From: Enterobacter dykesii
Lineage (GTDB): Bacteria; Pseudomonadota; Gammaproteobacteria; Enterobacterales; Enterobacteriaceae
DNA: 64,000 nt
Reading direction: 5' to 3'
Assembly: GCF_008364625.2 (NCBI RefSeq)
Contig: NZ_CP126604.1
Location: forward strand, 248,001-312,000
Notes under the pieces: model-generated
What the model was told of the DNA's origin: nothing
What the model saw: the letters and a program-made list of their open reading frames with translations, nothing else
Database searches by the model: none
Shown here: piece by piece, positions 45,085 through 54,285 of the stretch
Layout of the letters: every line of letters begins with the position of its first letter
Numbering within the stretch: position 1 is the first letter of the stretch
Program-made: the position numbers and the translations under genes

Positions 45085-46080
45085 ATGAAAAAGAAACGCC
45101 CCGTACTTCAGGATGTCGCCGATCGCGTCGGTGTGACCAAAATGACGGTCAGCCGTTTTTTACGTAACCCGGAACAGGTTTCCGTGGCGTTACGTGGCAA
45201 GATTGCCGCTGCCCTTGATGAACTGGGTTATATCCCCAACCGCGCGCCAGATATTCTCTCCAATGCGACCAGCCGTGCGGTGGGCGTCCTGCTTCCTTCC
45301 CTGACCAACCAGGTTTTCGCCGAAGTTTTGCGCGGCATTGAAAGCGTCACCGATGCTTTTGGCTATCAGACCATGCTCGCCCACTACGGGTACAAGCCGG
45401 AACTGGAAGAGGAACGTCTTGAATCGATGCTTTCCTGGAACATTGACGGCCTGATTTTAACGGAACGTACCCACACTGCCCGCACGCTCAAAATGATTGA
45501 AGTGGCCGGTATCCCGGTGGTGGAGCTGATGGACAGCCAGTCGCCGTGCCTCGACATCGCCGTGGGGTTCGATAACTTCGAAGCGGCGCGCCAGATGACG
45601 GCGGCCATCATCGCCCGTGGGCATCGTCATATCGCCTATCTGGGTGCGCGTCTTGATGAACGTACTATCATCAAACAGAAGGGATACGAGCAGGCGATGC
45701 TCGACGCGAACTTAACCCCGTACAGCGTGATGGTGGAGCAGTCCTCCTCCTATACGTCGGGTATTGAGCTGATGCGTCAGGCGCGGCGCGAGTATCCGCA
45801 ACTGGACGGTATTTTCTGTACCAACGATGACCTGGCGGTTGGCGCGGCGTTTGAGTGTCAGCGTCTGGGGCTGAAGATCCCTGATGATATGGCGATCGCC
45901 GGTTTCCACGGCCACGACATCGGCCAGGTGATGGAGCCGCGTCTGGCGAGCGTCCTGACCCCGCGTGAACGTATGGGCCGCATTGGCGCAGAACGCCTGC
46001 TGGCGCGCATTCGTGGTGAGGCAGTTACCCCGAAAATGTTAGATTTAGGTTTCACCTTGTCACCGGGTGGATCTATTTGA
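45085..46080 (+). CDS. gntR: Gluconate operon repressor GntR
   Basis: LacI/GalR-family repressor of gntKU and other gluconate genes, released by gluconate. 331 aa, the E. coli length. The N-terminal helix-turn-helix is LQDVADRVGVTKMTVSRFL (residues 8-26), then the hinge and a periplasmic-binding-protein-like effector domain. Start at the ATG at 45085 (MKKKRPVLQDV); a longer in-frame reading would run through the upstream hairpin. Directly upstream of gntKU, which it represses. Confidence 0.97.
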   Translation: MKKKRPVLQDVADRVGVTKMTVSRFLRNPEQVSVALRGKIAAALDELGYIPNRAPDILSNATSRAVGVLLPSLTNQVFAEVLRGIESVTDAFGYQTMLAHYGYKPELEEERLESMLSWNIDGLILTERTHTARTLKMIEVAGIPVVELMDSQSPCLDIAVGFDNFEAARQMTAAIIARGHRHIAYLGARLDERTIIKQKGYEQAMLDANLTPYSVMVEQSSSYTSGIELMRQARREYPQLDGIFCTNDDLAVGAAFECQRLGLKIPDDMAIAGFHGHDIGQVMEPRLASVLTPRERMGRIGAERLLARIRGEAVTPKMLDLGFTLSPGGSI

Positions 46081-46159
46081 ACTGACAAATTTGAAGTAGC
46101 TCACACTTATTCACTTCGCGCACGTTTGGATATTGCTTCTCTTTTGCCCCGGCAGGACA

Positions 46160-46188
46160 ATGTTACCGATAACTGTTACCCGTAACAA
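46160..46188 (+). promoter_or_regulatory. GntR operators upstream of gntKU
   Basis: Two adjacent palindromic units, ATGTTACCGATAACTG (46160-46175) and TGTTACCCGTAACA (46174-46187), match the GntR operator consensus ATGTTACCSGTAACAT. They lie about 20-45 bases before the gntK start. Confidence 0.85.
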
Positions 46189-46206
46189 TTGACTGAGGGA
46201 CACCCT

Positions 46207-46734
46207 TTGAGCACGACTAATCACGATCACCACGTCTACGTCCTGATGGGCGTTTCCGGTAGCGGGAAATCAGCCGTAGCCAGCGAAGTGGCGCATCAAC
46301 TCCAGGCTGCGTTTCTTGATGGCGACTTCCTCCATCCGCGCAGCAACATCATGAAAATGGCCTCCGGCGAGCCGCTGAACGATGACGACCGCAAACCGTG
46401 GTTGCAGGCGCTGAATGACGCCGCGTTCGCGATGCAGCGCACCAACAAAGTCTCCCTGATCGTCTGCTCCGCGCTGAAAAAAACCTACCGCGACCTGCTG
46501 CGCGACGGCAACCCGAACCTCTCTTTCATCTACCTGAAAGGGGATTTCGAGGTGATTGAAAGCCGTCTGAAGGCGCGTAAAGGTCACTTCTTCAAAACCC
46601 AGATGCTGGTGACGCAGTTCGAAGCGCTGCAGGAGCCGGGTGAAGACGAGAAAGACGTCTTAGTGGTTGATATCGATCAGTCACTGGAGGGTGTTGTTGC
46701 CAGCACCATCGAGGTCATCAATAAAAGGCAGTAA
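46207..46734 (+). CDS. gntK: Gluconokinase GntK
   Basis: Phosphorylates gluconate to 6-phosphogluconate, feeding the Entner-Doudoroff and pentose phosphate routes. 175 aa, the E. coli GntK length. P-loop GVSGSGKS (about residues 16-23), DGDFLHP substrate region, ALKKTYRDLLR. The start is a TTG at 46207, six bases after GAGGGA; this gives the conserved N-terminus STTNHDHHVYVLMG and the right length. First gene of gntKU. Confidence 0.95.
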   Translation: MSTTNHDHHVYVLMGVSGSGKSAVASEVAHQLQAAFLDGDFLHPRSNIMKMASGEPLNDDDRKPWLQALNDAAFAMQRTNKVSLIVCSALKKTYRDLLRDGNPNLSFIYLKGDFEVIESRLKARKGHFFKTQMLVTQFEALQEPGEDEKDVLVVDIDQSLEGVVASTIEVINKRQ

Positions 46735-46737
46735 GTT

Positions 46738-48078
46738 TTGAGTACATTAACGCTAGTTTTGACAGCAGTGGGTTCGGTATTGCTGCTGCTGTTTTTAGTG
46801 ATGAAGGCGCGTATGCACGCTTTTGTTGCTTTGATGGTGGTCTCTATAGGTGCAGGTCTCTTTTCCGGTATGCCGCTCGACAAGATCGCCGCGACGATGG
46901 AAAAAGGGATGGGCGGCACGCTGGGCTTCCTGGCGATTGTGGTCGCGCTGGGCGCGATGTTTGGCAAGATTTTGCACGAGACGGGGGCGGTCGACCAGAT
47001 TGCCGTCAAGATGCTGAAATCCTTCGGCCACAGCCGCGCGCACTACGCGATTGGTCTTGCGGGATTGATTTGCGCGCTGCCGCTGTTCTTCGAAGTGGCC
47101 GTTGTGCTGCTGATAAGCGTCGCGTTCTCCATGGCGCGCCATACCGGTACTAACCTCGTGAAGCTGGTCATTCCGCTGTTTGCGGGCGTGGCGGCGGCTG
47201 CAGCGTTTCTGCTGCCGGGGCCTGCGCCGATGCTGCTGGCATCCCAGATGCACGCCGACTTTGGCTGGATGATCCTGATTGGCCTGTGCGCGGCAATTCC
47301 GGGGATGATTATTGCCGGCCCGCTGTGGGGCAACTTCATCAGCCGTTACGTTGAGCTGCATATTCCGGATGACATCACCGAGCCGCACCTGGGAGAGGGC
47401 AAAATGCCGTCCTTCGGCTTCAGCCTGTCGCTGATCCTGCTGCCGCTGGTTCTCGTGGGTCTGAAAACCATCGCCGCGCGCTTTGTGCCGGTGGGTTCCA
47501 GCGCCTACGAGTGGTTTGAGTTTATCGGTCACCCGTTCACGGCGATCCTGGTGGCGTGTCTGGTGGCGATTTACGGCCTGGCAATGCGTCAGGGGATGCC
47601 AAAAGACCGGGTGATGGAGATCTGCGGTGCCGCGCTGCAGCCGGCGGGCATTATTCTCCTGGTGATCGGCGCCGGCGGCGTGTTCAAGCAGGTGCTGGTG
47701 GATTCCGGCGTGGGCCCGGCTCTGGGCGAAGCGCTGACCGGGATGGGCCTGCCGATTGCGGTCACCTGCTTCGTGCTCGCTGCGGCGGTACGTATCATCC
47801 AGGGTTCCGCCACCGTGGCGTGTTTAACCGCCGTGGGTCTGGTGATGCCGGTGATTGAACAGCTGAACTACTCCGGTGCGCAGATGGCCGCGCTGTCTAT
47901 CTGTATCGCGGGCGGTTCGATTGTGGTCTCTCACGTTAACGACGCGGGCTTCTGGCTGTTCGGTAAATTTACCGGCGCCACCGAAGCGCAAACCCTGAAA
48001 ACCTGGACGCTGATGGAAACCATCCTCGGCACGACGGGTGCGATTGTCGGGATGATTGCTTTCACACTGCTGAGCTGA
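46738..48078 (+). CDS. gntU: Low-affinity gluconate transporter GntU
   Basis: Inner-membrane gluconate:H+ symporter of the GntP family. 446 aa, the E. coli length, with about 12-14 hydrophobic segments. Conserved FGKILHETGAVDQIA and SHVNDAGFWLFGKF are family signatures. Starts with TTG three bases after the gntK stop. Last gene of the relocated block; REP elements and plsB follow. Confidence 0.96.
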   Translation: MSTLTLVLTAVGSVLLLLFLVMKARMHAFVALMVVSIGAGLFSGMPLDKIAATMEKGMGGTLGFLAIVVALGAMFGKILHETGAVDQIAVKMLKSFGHSRAHYAIGLAGLICALPLFFEVAVVLLISVAFSMARHTGTNLVKLVIPLFAGVAAAAAFLLPGPAPMLLASQMHADFGWMILIGLCAAIPGMIIAGPLWGNFISRYVELHIPDDITEPHLGEGKMPSFGFSLSLILLPLVLVGLKTIAARFVPVGSSAYEWFEFIGHPFTAILVACLVAIYGLAMRQGMPKDRVMEICGAALQPAGIILLVIGAGGVFKQVLVDSGVGPALGEALTGMGLPIAVTCFVLAAAVRIIQGSATVACLTAVGLVMPVIEQLNYSGAQMAALSICIAGGSIVVSHVNDAGFWLFGKFTGATEAQTLKTWTLMETILGTTGAIVGMIAFTLLS

Positions 48079-48106
48079 ATGCGGTGATTTAACAAGGCTC
48101 AAAAAT

Positions 48107-48187
48107 AAGGCCCGGTAGCGTTAACGCTTACCGGGCCTTTATATTATGCAGAATGCCAGGCCGGGTCAGGTGAAACCACCACCCGGC
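48107..48187. repeat. REP pair (BIME-like) at the gntU/plsB junction, also a terminator
   Basis: Palindromes AAGGCCCGGT..ACCGGGCCTT (48107-48139) and GCCGGGT..ACCCGGC (48160-48187). The first ends gntU (followed by TATATTATG). Read on the minus strand the pair has the same order and nearly the same arms as the pair at 17615-17692, so the two ends of the relocated block carry inverted copies. Confidence 0.85.
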
Positions 48188-48196
48188 TTTTTCACA

Positions 48197-50617
48197 TCAC
48201 TCGCCCTGCGTCGCACTCTCGATCGTCAAGCGAACGTCCGAGGTGATCAGTTCGGCCAGCATCTGGTACACCTTCAGGGTCTCTTCCGGCTCGGCATCGC
48301 CCGTATCGCTGATGTAGCCTTCGTCACGCAGCGTCAGGACCAGAGAGCTGAAGACCGCTTTGTCGAAGAACTCAGGGGCGTTAATGCCATGCAGAACGGA
48401 CAGGCGCTGTGCCAGCGTCCGGCTCTCTTTCTCCAGCGTACCGCGGTTGATAGACGGGTTCGCACTCAGCAGCCAGAACGTAATGGCGTAGCGCTGCAGC
48501 GTTTCGCGCGCGCCGGCCGCCAGCAGTTGCAGGGTTCGGGAACGCGACGGATTGATGTGCAGCTCGTCATTTGAGACGGTGATCAGTCCCTGACGACGCA
48601 GCTCTTCCGTCAGTTTGTCCAGTTCGCCCGCCAGCTCGTCTTTGCTCCAGCGCAGGAACAGCTCCGCTTTCAGCATCGGATAGAGCGTCTCAACGTGACG
48701 CAATAGCTCCTGACGCGAAATACGGCGATGCTGGGTGATGATAGCCGCCATGAGCGACGGCAGCATCAGCATATGGGTGATGTTGTTGCGGTAGTAGGTC
48801 ATCAGCACTGCCTGCTCGCGCGGCAGAATGATGATGTCGCCGATCGTGTCCTTTTCGACTTCAAACTTGTTCATCTGCAGCGCGTGATCGATAAGCTCAC
48901 TGGCGGTAGCAGAAGGCACGGTTGAATCAACGGAATACGGCACGTTGCGCATCATGTCCAGATAGCAATCCAGCTGCTCCGTGAGCTGTTCGCGGGTCAG
49001 AGAACGCTGACGCGAAGCCAGAAGCGCCGTACAGCACAGGTTCATGGCGTTAGCCGCACCGGCGTTGTTAATGCGCACCATCAGCTCGGACGCGATGCCG
49101 TTGACCGTTGGCGTCAGCCAGGCCGGACGAATCGCTTCGATAGGATCGATGGATTCGCGCCACTCGGGAACGTGATGGTTCAGATACGTCATCAGCGGCA
49201 TCGGTTCGCCGAAGTTCACGTAGCCCTGACCGAGATTGCGTAGCTTGCTCAAGCCGCGCAGCATCTGCGGCAGGCTCTCTTTCTCTTTGGTCGCACCGCG
49301 CAGCTCTTTGGCGTACGTGCCCACTTCCATCACGTGCTCATAGCCAATGTAGATTGGCACCAGCGTGATTGGACGGGTTCCTCCGCGCAGCATCGCCTGA
49401 ATGGTCATCGACAGCGTGCCGGTCTTCGGATCGAGCAGGCGTCCGGTACGGGAACGACCGCCCTCCACGAAGTACTCAACGGAATAGCCGCGGCTGAACA
49501 GCTCGCCCAGATATTCGCGGAACACGGTGGAGTAGAGCTTGTTGCCCTTGAAGGTGCGACGGATAAAGAACGCGCCCAGGCGGCGGAAAATCGGACCTGC
49601 TGGCCAGAAATTCAGGTTGATACCGGCAGCAATATGCGGCGGTACCAGCCCCTGGTGATAGAGCACGTAGGAAAGAAGCAGGTAGTCCATGTGGCTGCGG
49701 TGGCAGGGAACATAGACAATCTCATGGCCATCGTGCGCCAGCTGGCGTACGCGCTCGGCGTTATGAACGTTGATGCCCTGATACAGGCGGTTCCAGGTAA
49801 AGCCGAGAATACGATCCGACAGGCGAATCATCTCGTAAGAGAAGTTCGCTGCAATCTCTTCCATCAGCGCAATGGCGTTCTGCTGGGCTTTCTCATGCGA
49901 TATTTTCTTGCTGCGCGCTTCGTCTTCAACGGCGCGGGCAATCGCTTTGGAGGCCAGCAGCTTGTTGAACAGATCCTGACGCGCCGGGAGACGCGGCCCT
50001 ACGGCAGCCAGGCGCTGGCGGGCGAAGTGCATACGCGCCACGCGCGCCAGTTTTTGCGCGATGATCTTGTCGGTACCGTGCTCGTCCGCCATTCGACGCA
50101 GCGAAACGGAAGGGGAGAAACGCACAAAGCTGTCGCGTCCCAGCCAGGAGACCGCGAAGAACTTCTGGATGCCGTTAAGCATGCGCAGCGGCGGGTTCTC
50201 TTCACCTTTTTCACGGCCCGGACGACGACCAAACATCACCGATACCGGCACCATCTGCACATCCAGATCGGGGTTGCTGCGGTGCAGGTCAAGATAGTCG
50301 TGGAACAGCTTGATGGACTCTTCTTTTGGCGTGTAGTAGGTAAACACGCGCGGTCCACCGTGAATGAAGACGTAGCGCGGCAGCAGCGTACCGTCAACTT
50401 CAAGCGGTTCAAGCGGGTCCGGTAAGTCATGCGCCAGACACTGGGCGCGAAGCGTCAGTAAGTCTGCCTTCGAGTTATAAGGCAAAACATACATAATAGG
50501 ACGCGAGGTATCGAGCCCCAATTCCAGCGCGGGTTCTGCTGGGATAGACTTGCTTTTTACCAGGATGCTTAATGGTAAATTAAGTAATTTGTAGTAAATT
50601 CGTGGCCAGCCGGACAT
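48197..50617 (-). CDS. plsB: Glycerol-3-phosphate 1-O-acyltransferase
   Basis: Inner-membrane enzyme that acylates position 1 of glycerol 3-phosphate, the first step of phospholipid synthesis. 806 aa (E. coli 807). The acyltransferase motif HRSHMDY (HX4D, near residue 305) and GGRSRTGR are intact. Start set at [15 protein letters not shown] (50617), as in E. coli; an in-frame extension to 50680 is also conserved between the two species, so a longer protein cannot be ruled out. Divergent from dgkA. Confidence 0.96.
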   Translation of the reverse strand: MSGWPRIYYKLLNLPLSILVKSKSIPAEPALELGLDTSRPIMYVLPYNSKADLLTLRAQCLAHDLPDPLEPLEVDGTLLPRYVFIHGGPRVFTYYTPKEESIKLFHDYLDLHRSNPDLDVQMVPVSVMFGRRPGREKGEENPPLRMLNGIQKFFAVSWLGRDSFVRFSPSVSLRRMADEHGTDKIIAQKLARVARMHFARQRLAAVGPRLPARQDLFNKLLASKAIARAVEDEARSKKISHEKAQQNAIALMEEIAANFSYEMIRLSDRILGFTWNRLYQGINVHNAERVRQLAHDGHEIVYVPCHRSHMDYLLLSYVLYHQGLVPPHIAAGINLNFWPAGPIFRRLGAFFIRRTFKGNKLYSTVFREYLGELFSRGYSVEYFVEGGRSRTGRLLDPKTGTLSMTIQAMLRGGTRPITLVPIYIGYEHVMEVGTYAKELRGATKEKESLPQMLRGLSKLRNLGQGYVNFGEPMPLMTYLNHHVPEWRESIDPIEAIRPAWLTPTVNGIASELMVRINNAGAANAMNLCCTALLASRQRSLTREQLTEQLDCYLDMMRNVPYSVDSTVPSATASELIDHALQMNKFEVEKDTIGDIIILPREQAVLMTYYRNNITHMLMLPSLMAAIITQHRRISRQELLRHVETLYPMLKAELFLRWSKDELAGELDKLTEELRRQGLITVSNDELHINPSRSRTLQLLAAGARETLQRYAITFWLLSANPSINRGTLEKESRTLAQRLSVLHGINAPEFFDKAVFSSLVLTLRDEGYISDTGDAEPEETLKVYQMLAELITSDVRLTIESATQGE

Positions 50618-50771
50618 AAACGATGTAAAGCCTCTGGTTAATAATGCAATTGCGGCGCAAGGATAACAGAAAGCGCGCAAAATTTCTGTTGTTACCCGTC
50701 ATACTTCAGGCTGTAGCGAAACGCGCTACAGTTCCTGTTACTGACGCTTTTTTTCATAAAAGGTTCTTTTA

Positions 50772-51140
50772 ATGGCCAATAATACCACTGGGTTAACGCG
50801 TATCATCAAAGCTGCCGGCTATTCATGGAAAGGTTTCCGTGCCGCATGGGCCAACGAGGCCGCCTTTCGCCAGGAGGGCGTCGCCGCTATCATCGCGGTG
50901 ATCGTCGCCTGTTTCCTTGATGTTGATGCTATTACCCGCGTACTTCTTATCGGTTCCGTACTTCTGGTGATGATAGTGGAAATTCTTAATAGCGCTATTG
51001 AGGCCGTTGTCGATCGCATTGGTTCAGATTTCCACGAGCTTTCTGGCCGCGCAAAAGACATGGGCTCTGCTGCCGTGTTGCTGGCGATTATCACTGCCGT
51101 TATCACCTGGGTCACGCTGCTTTGGTCACATTTCCGATGA
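50772..51140 (+). CDS. dgkA: Diacylglycerol kinase
   Basis: Small trimeric inner-membrane kinase that recycles diacylglycerol to phosphatidic acid. 122 aa with an N-terminal amphipathic helix and three membrane helices; the active-site segment is VEILNSAIEAVVDRIG (about residues 68-83). Divergently placed from plsB, the first enzyme of the same lipid pathway, as in E. coli. Confidence 0.97.
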   Translation: MANNTTGLTRIIKAAGYSWKGFRAAWANEAAFRQEGVAAIIAVIVACFLDVDAITRVLLIGSVLLVMIVEILNSAIEAVVDRIGSDFHELSGRAKDMGSAAVLLAIITAVITWVTLLWSHFR

Positions 51141-51203
51141 GCCTCGAGGAATAATTAAGTCCCTGGTTTTTTGTGCAGTTTTTGGTTCCAAAATCGCCTT
51201 TGA

Positions 51204-51240
51204 CTGTATATACTCACAGCATAACTGTATATACACCCAG
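51204..51240 (+). promoter_or_regulatory. Two LexA boxes (SOS boxes) of lexA-dinF
   Basis: CTGTATATACTCACAG (51204-51219) and CTGTATATACACCCAG (51225-51240) both fit CTG-N10-CAG and sit 21 bp apart just before lexA, giving self-repression. Confidence 0.95.
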
Positions 51241-51248
51241 GGGGCGGA

Positions 51249-51857
51249 ATGAAAGCGTTAACGACCAGGCAGCAAGAGGTGTTTGATCTCATCCGGGATC
51301 ATATCGGCCAGACGGGTATGCCACCGACGCGTGCGGAAATCGCGCAGCGTCTGGGTTTCCGTTCTCCAAATGCTGCCGAAGAACACCTGAAAGCGCTGGC
51401 GCGTAAAGGCGTGATTGAGATTGTTTCAGGCGCGTCACGCGGTATCCGCCTGCTGGTGGAAGAAGAGACGGGCATTCCGCTGATAGGCCGTGTTGCCGCC
51501 GGTGAGCCTTTACTGGCACAGCAGCATATTGAAGGCCACTACCAGGTCGATCCTGGCATGTTCAAACCGAGTGCTGATTTCCTGCTGCGCGTTAGCGGTA
51601 TGTCGATGAAAGACATCGGTATTCTTGATGGCGATCTGCTTGCGGTGCACAAAACGCAAGATGTTCGTAACGGCCAGGTGGTTGTCGCGCGCATAGATGA
51701 TGAAGTCACCGTAAAGCGTCTGAAAAAACAGGGGAACACCGTTCAGCTGCTGCCTGAAAACAACGAGTTCTCCCCGATTGTGGTCGATCTTCGCGAACAT
51801 AACTTCTCTATCGAAGGACTGGCGGTTGGGGTCATTCGCAACGGTGAATGGCTGTAA
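51249..51857 (+). CDS. lexA: SOS response repressor LexA
   Basis: Represses the SOS regulon and cleaves itself when RecA filaments form on damaged DNA. 202 aa, the E. coli length. N-terminal winged helix with [21 protein letters not shown], cleavage site Ala-Gly in [10 protein letters not shown] (residues 84-85), catalytic Ser119 in [10 protein letters not shown] and Lys156 in EVTVKRLKK. Start nine bases after the second LexA box. Followed by dinF. Confidence 0.98.
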   Translation: MKALTTRQQEVFDLIRDHIGQTGMPPTRAEIAQRLGFRSPNAAEEHLKALARKGVIEIVSGASRGIRLLVEEETGIPLIGRVAAGEPLLAQQHIEGHYQVDPGMFKPSADFLLRVSGMSMKDIGILDGDLLAVHKTQDVRNGQVVVARIDDEVTVKRLKKQGNTVQLLPENNEFSPIVVDLREHNFSIEGLAVGVIRNGEWL

Positions 51858-51868
51858 CCTCTTCCTGA

Positions 51869-51893
51869 CAGGCTATGGCGCCGCTGTAGCCTG
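51869..51893 (+). terminator. Hairpin between lexA and dinF
   Basis: CAGGCTA/TAGCCTG stem with an 11-base loop in the lexA-dinF gap, without a T-run; may reduce dinF relative to lexA. Confidence 0.4.
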
Positions 51894-51920
51894 CTTCATT
51901 CCACACTTCCGGTATTTTTC

Positions 51921-53258
51921 ATGTCACTGCTGACGGCATCAGATAAGGCATTGTGGCGTCTTGCTCTGCCGATGATTTTCTCCAATATCACCGTGCCCTT
52001 GCTGGGTCTGGTCGATACTGCCGTTATTGGTCATCTTGATTCGCCTGTTTATCTTGGCGGCGTGGCGATTGGCGCGACGGCAACCAGTTTCCTGTTTATG
52101 CTGCTGCTCTTTTTGCGCATGAGCACCACCGGGCTCACGGCACAGGCTTATGGTGCAAAAGATCCGCTGCGCCTGGCGCGCGCGCTGGTCCAGCCGCTGA
52201 TTCTTGCGCTTGGTGCGGGAGCATTAATCATTGTATTGCGTGCGCCCCTGATCGACCTTGCGCTCCATGTTGTCGGCGGCAGCGAGGCGGTACTGGCTCA
52301 GGCGCGCCGTTTCCTTGAAATCCGCTGGCTCAGCGCGCCCGCCTCGCTGGCAAACCTGGTTCTGCTGGGTTGGCTACTGGGCGTGCAGTACGCCCGTGCG
52401 CCAGTGATTTTGCTGGTAGTAGGCAACCTTCTCAACATTGTGCTGGATGTCTGGCTGGTAATGGGCCTGCATATGAACGTGCGGGGCGCGGCGCTGGCGA
52501 CGGCAATTGCCGAATATGGGACCTTTATCATTGGCTTGTGGATGGTCTGGCGCGTGCTGGTGATGCGCGGGATCTCCCTGGCGCTGCTCAAAACCGCATG
52601 GCGCGGCAATATCCGTAAGCTGCTGGCGCTTAACCGAGATATCATGCTGCGCTCGCTGCTGCTTCAGCTCTGCTTTGGCGCGCTGACGGTTTTCGGGGCC
52701 CGACTGGGCCCAGAAATTGTCGCGGTCAATGCGGTATTGATGACGCTGCTTACCTTTACCGCCTACGCGCTGGATGGCTTTGCCTATGCGGTAGAAGCGC
52801 ATTCGGGCCAGGCGTACGGCGCGCGCGAAAGCGGGCAACTGCGGGACGTCTGGCGGGCAGCCTGCCGCCAGTCAGGGCTGGTGGCGCTGGCGTTCGGCCT
52901 GGTTTACGCCTGCTTTGGTGAGCAGATTGTTGCATTGCTGACGTCTATCCCTGCGCTACGCGAACTGGCGAGTCACTATCTCATCTGGCAAGTCATCTTA
53001 CCGGTGGTCGGCGTCTGGTGTTATCTGCTGGACGGCATGTTTATTGGGGCGACGCGCGGAGCTGAAATGCGTAACAGCATGGCTGTTGCGGCCGTGGGGT
53101 TCGGCCTGACGCTGCTGACGCTTCCCTGGCTGGGTAATCACGGTTTGTGGCTGGCCCTGGCCGTTTTCCTCTCGCTGCGTGGGTTATCGCTGGCTTTTAT
53201 CTGGCGGCGCCACTGGCAGAACAATACCTGGCTCCCCTCGCGGCACGATATATCGTAA
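51921..53258 (+). CDS. dinF: MATE-family efflux protein DinF
   Basis: Inner-membrane transporter of the multidrug and toxic compound extrusion family, SOS-induced as part of lexA-dinF; E. coli DinF is reported to protect against oxidative stress and bile salts. 445 aa, 12 predicted helices, typical repeats LALPMIFSNITVPLLGLVDT (start) and GRNI-like central loop region. Lies 63 bases after lexA on the same strand. Confidence 0.95.
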   Translation: MSLLTASDKALWRLALPMIFSNITVPLLGLVDTAVIGHLDSPVYLGGVAIGATATSFLFMLLLFLRMSTTGLTAQAYGAKDPLRLARALVQPLILALGAGALIIVLRAPLIDLALHVVGGSEAVLAQARRFLEIRWLSAPASLANLVLLGWLLGVQYARAPVILLVVGNLLNIVLDVWLVMGLHMNVRGAALATAIAEYGTFIIGLWMVWRVLVMRGISLALLKTAWRGNIRKLLALNRDIMLRSLLLQLCFGALTVFGARLGPEIVAVNAVLMTLLTFTAYALDGFAYAVEAHSGQAYGARESGQLRDVWRAACRQSGLVALAFGLVYACFGEQIVALLTSIPALRELASHYLIWQVILPVVGVWCYLLDGMFIGATRGAEMRNSMAVAAVGFGLTLLTLPWLGNHGLWLALAVFLSLRGLSLAFIWRRHWQNNTWLPSRHDIS

Positions 53259-53375
53259 CGGTTAAAGATTCCGAATATGAAATCAACTGCCGAGTCCTTA
53301 ACTACAATAATTATCACGTCCAGCAGAAAAGAACGTAACGGACGTTACGACCCGACGCTTAACTAAGAGGACACG

Positions 53376-53588
53376 ATGATGAATAAAGACGAAATCGGCG
53401 GCAACTGGAAGCAGTTCAAAGGTAAAGCGAAAGAACAGTGGGGTAAGCTGACTGATGACGATATGACCGTCATTGAAGGTAAACGCGATCAGCTTGTCGG
53501 TAAAATCCAGGAGCGTTACGGCTACGCGAAAGACCAGGCGGAAAAAGAAGTGGGCGACTGGGAAAAACGCAACGACTACCGCTGGTAA
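53376..53588 (+). CDS. yjbJ: YjbJ, CsbD-family stress protein
   Basis: A 70-aa hydrophilic, highly charged protein of the CsbD/UPF0337 family (NKDEIGGNWKQFKGKAKEQW then EVGDWEKR). E. coli YjbJ is abundant in stationary phase; its function is unknown. ATG preceded by AGAGGACACG. Own terminator downstream, convergent with zur. Confidence 0.95.
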   Translation: MMNKDEIGGNWKQFKGKAKEQWGKLTDDDMTVIEGKRDQLVGKIQERYGYAKDQAEKEVGDWEKRNDYRW

Positions 53589-53627
53589 CCGGGCTATACC
53601 CGCAAGTACAAGGAAGTACACCCTGAG

Positions 53628-53653
53628 GGCGGCCATGAGCCGCCTTTTCTTTT
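53628..53653. terminator. yjbJ terminator
   Basis: GGCGGC/GCCGCC stem with a five-base loop followed by TTTTCTTTT; on the minus strand it lies just past zur but lacks a clear T-run there. Confidence 0.8.
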
Positions 53654-53657
53654 GCCG

Positions 53658-54170
53658 TTAACGCGGTTTTTTCTTCACAAGAATAGAGTGGTCGTGCTGA
53701 CACGCGTCCTGATGACGACAGGCTTCCACTTCCACGCAGGCAGAACACAGCCCGTGCGCTTCAATTACGTTATGACGCAGGGCAAAACCCATTTTTGCTG
53801 CCAGCGTATGCATAATATCTTCCACCCCTTCCGCAGCCTCTTCTTTCACCACGCCGCAGCGGTCACAGATAAACATCGCCGATGTGTGGGTGGGCTGATC
53901 GAACAGATGGCACAACACATAGCTGTTTGTGGACTCAACTTTATGCACGAATCCTTGTTCCAGCAGGAAATCCAGGGCGCGATACACGGTCGGTGGTTTC
54001 GCCTGCGGCTCGCTTTCGCGCAGCAGATCGAGCAGATCGTAGGCGCTGATGGCACCCTGCTGCAGGCTCATCAGACGTAGGACTTCAAGGCGCTGCGGAG
54101 TCAGGCGCACATTGCGTTGCGCACACAGCTTTTCGGCCTGCGCTAACAGCTCTTTTGTGGACTTATCCAT
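53658..54170 (-). CDS. zur: Zinc uptake regulator Zur
   Basis: Fur-family repressor that, with zinc, shuts off zinc-uptake genes. 170 aa (E. coli 171). N-terminal winged helix (LTPQRLEVLRLMSLQQGAISAY region), and zinc ligands in CHLFDQPTHTS, CDRCG, and the C-terminal CSACVEVEACRHQDACQH. Together with zntA in this window it represents the import side of zinc control, though the two are 34 kb apart. Convergent with yjbJ. Confidence 0.97.
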   Translation of the reverse strand: MDKSTKELLAQAEKLCAQRNVRLTPQRLEVLRLMSLQQGAISAYDLLDLLRESEPQAKPPTVYRALDFLLEQGFVHKVESTNSYVLCHLFDQPTHTSAMFICDRCGVVKEEAAEGVEDIMHTLAAKMGFALRHNVIEAHGLCSACVEVEACRHQDACQHDHSILVKKKPR

Positions 54171-54285
54171 TTAGCACCCCGGATGTTATAGGACGGAAAA
54201 CCCTCACTTTATCATGTTCTGGTAAAAACGCCGAGATCCGCCAGTCTGTGCTATACCTGACCCATTACAAACCGGGAAATAAACA

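Noticed and set aside
17698..48078. The 30-kb block as a horizontally acquired island
   Set aside because: Its genes are core enteric genes (ftsY, rpoH, rsmD) in ordinary order and composition, with no integrase or tRNA target. Chromosomal rearrangement explains it better than acquisition.
49334..50425. A 363-codon open frame opposite plsB
   Set aside because: Antisense shadow of a conserved gene with no recognisable motif; plsB is intact throughout.
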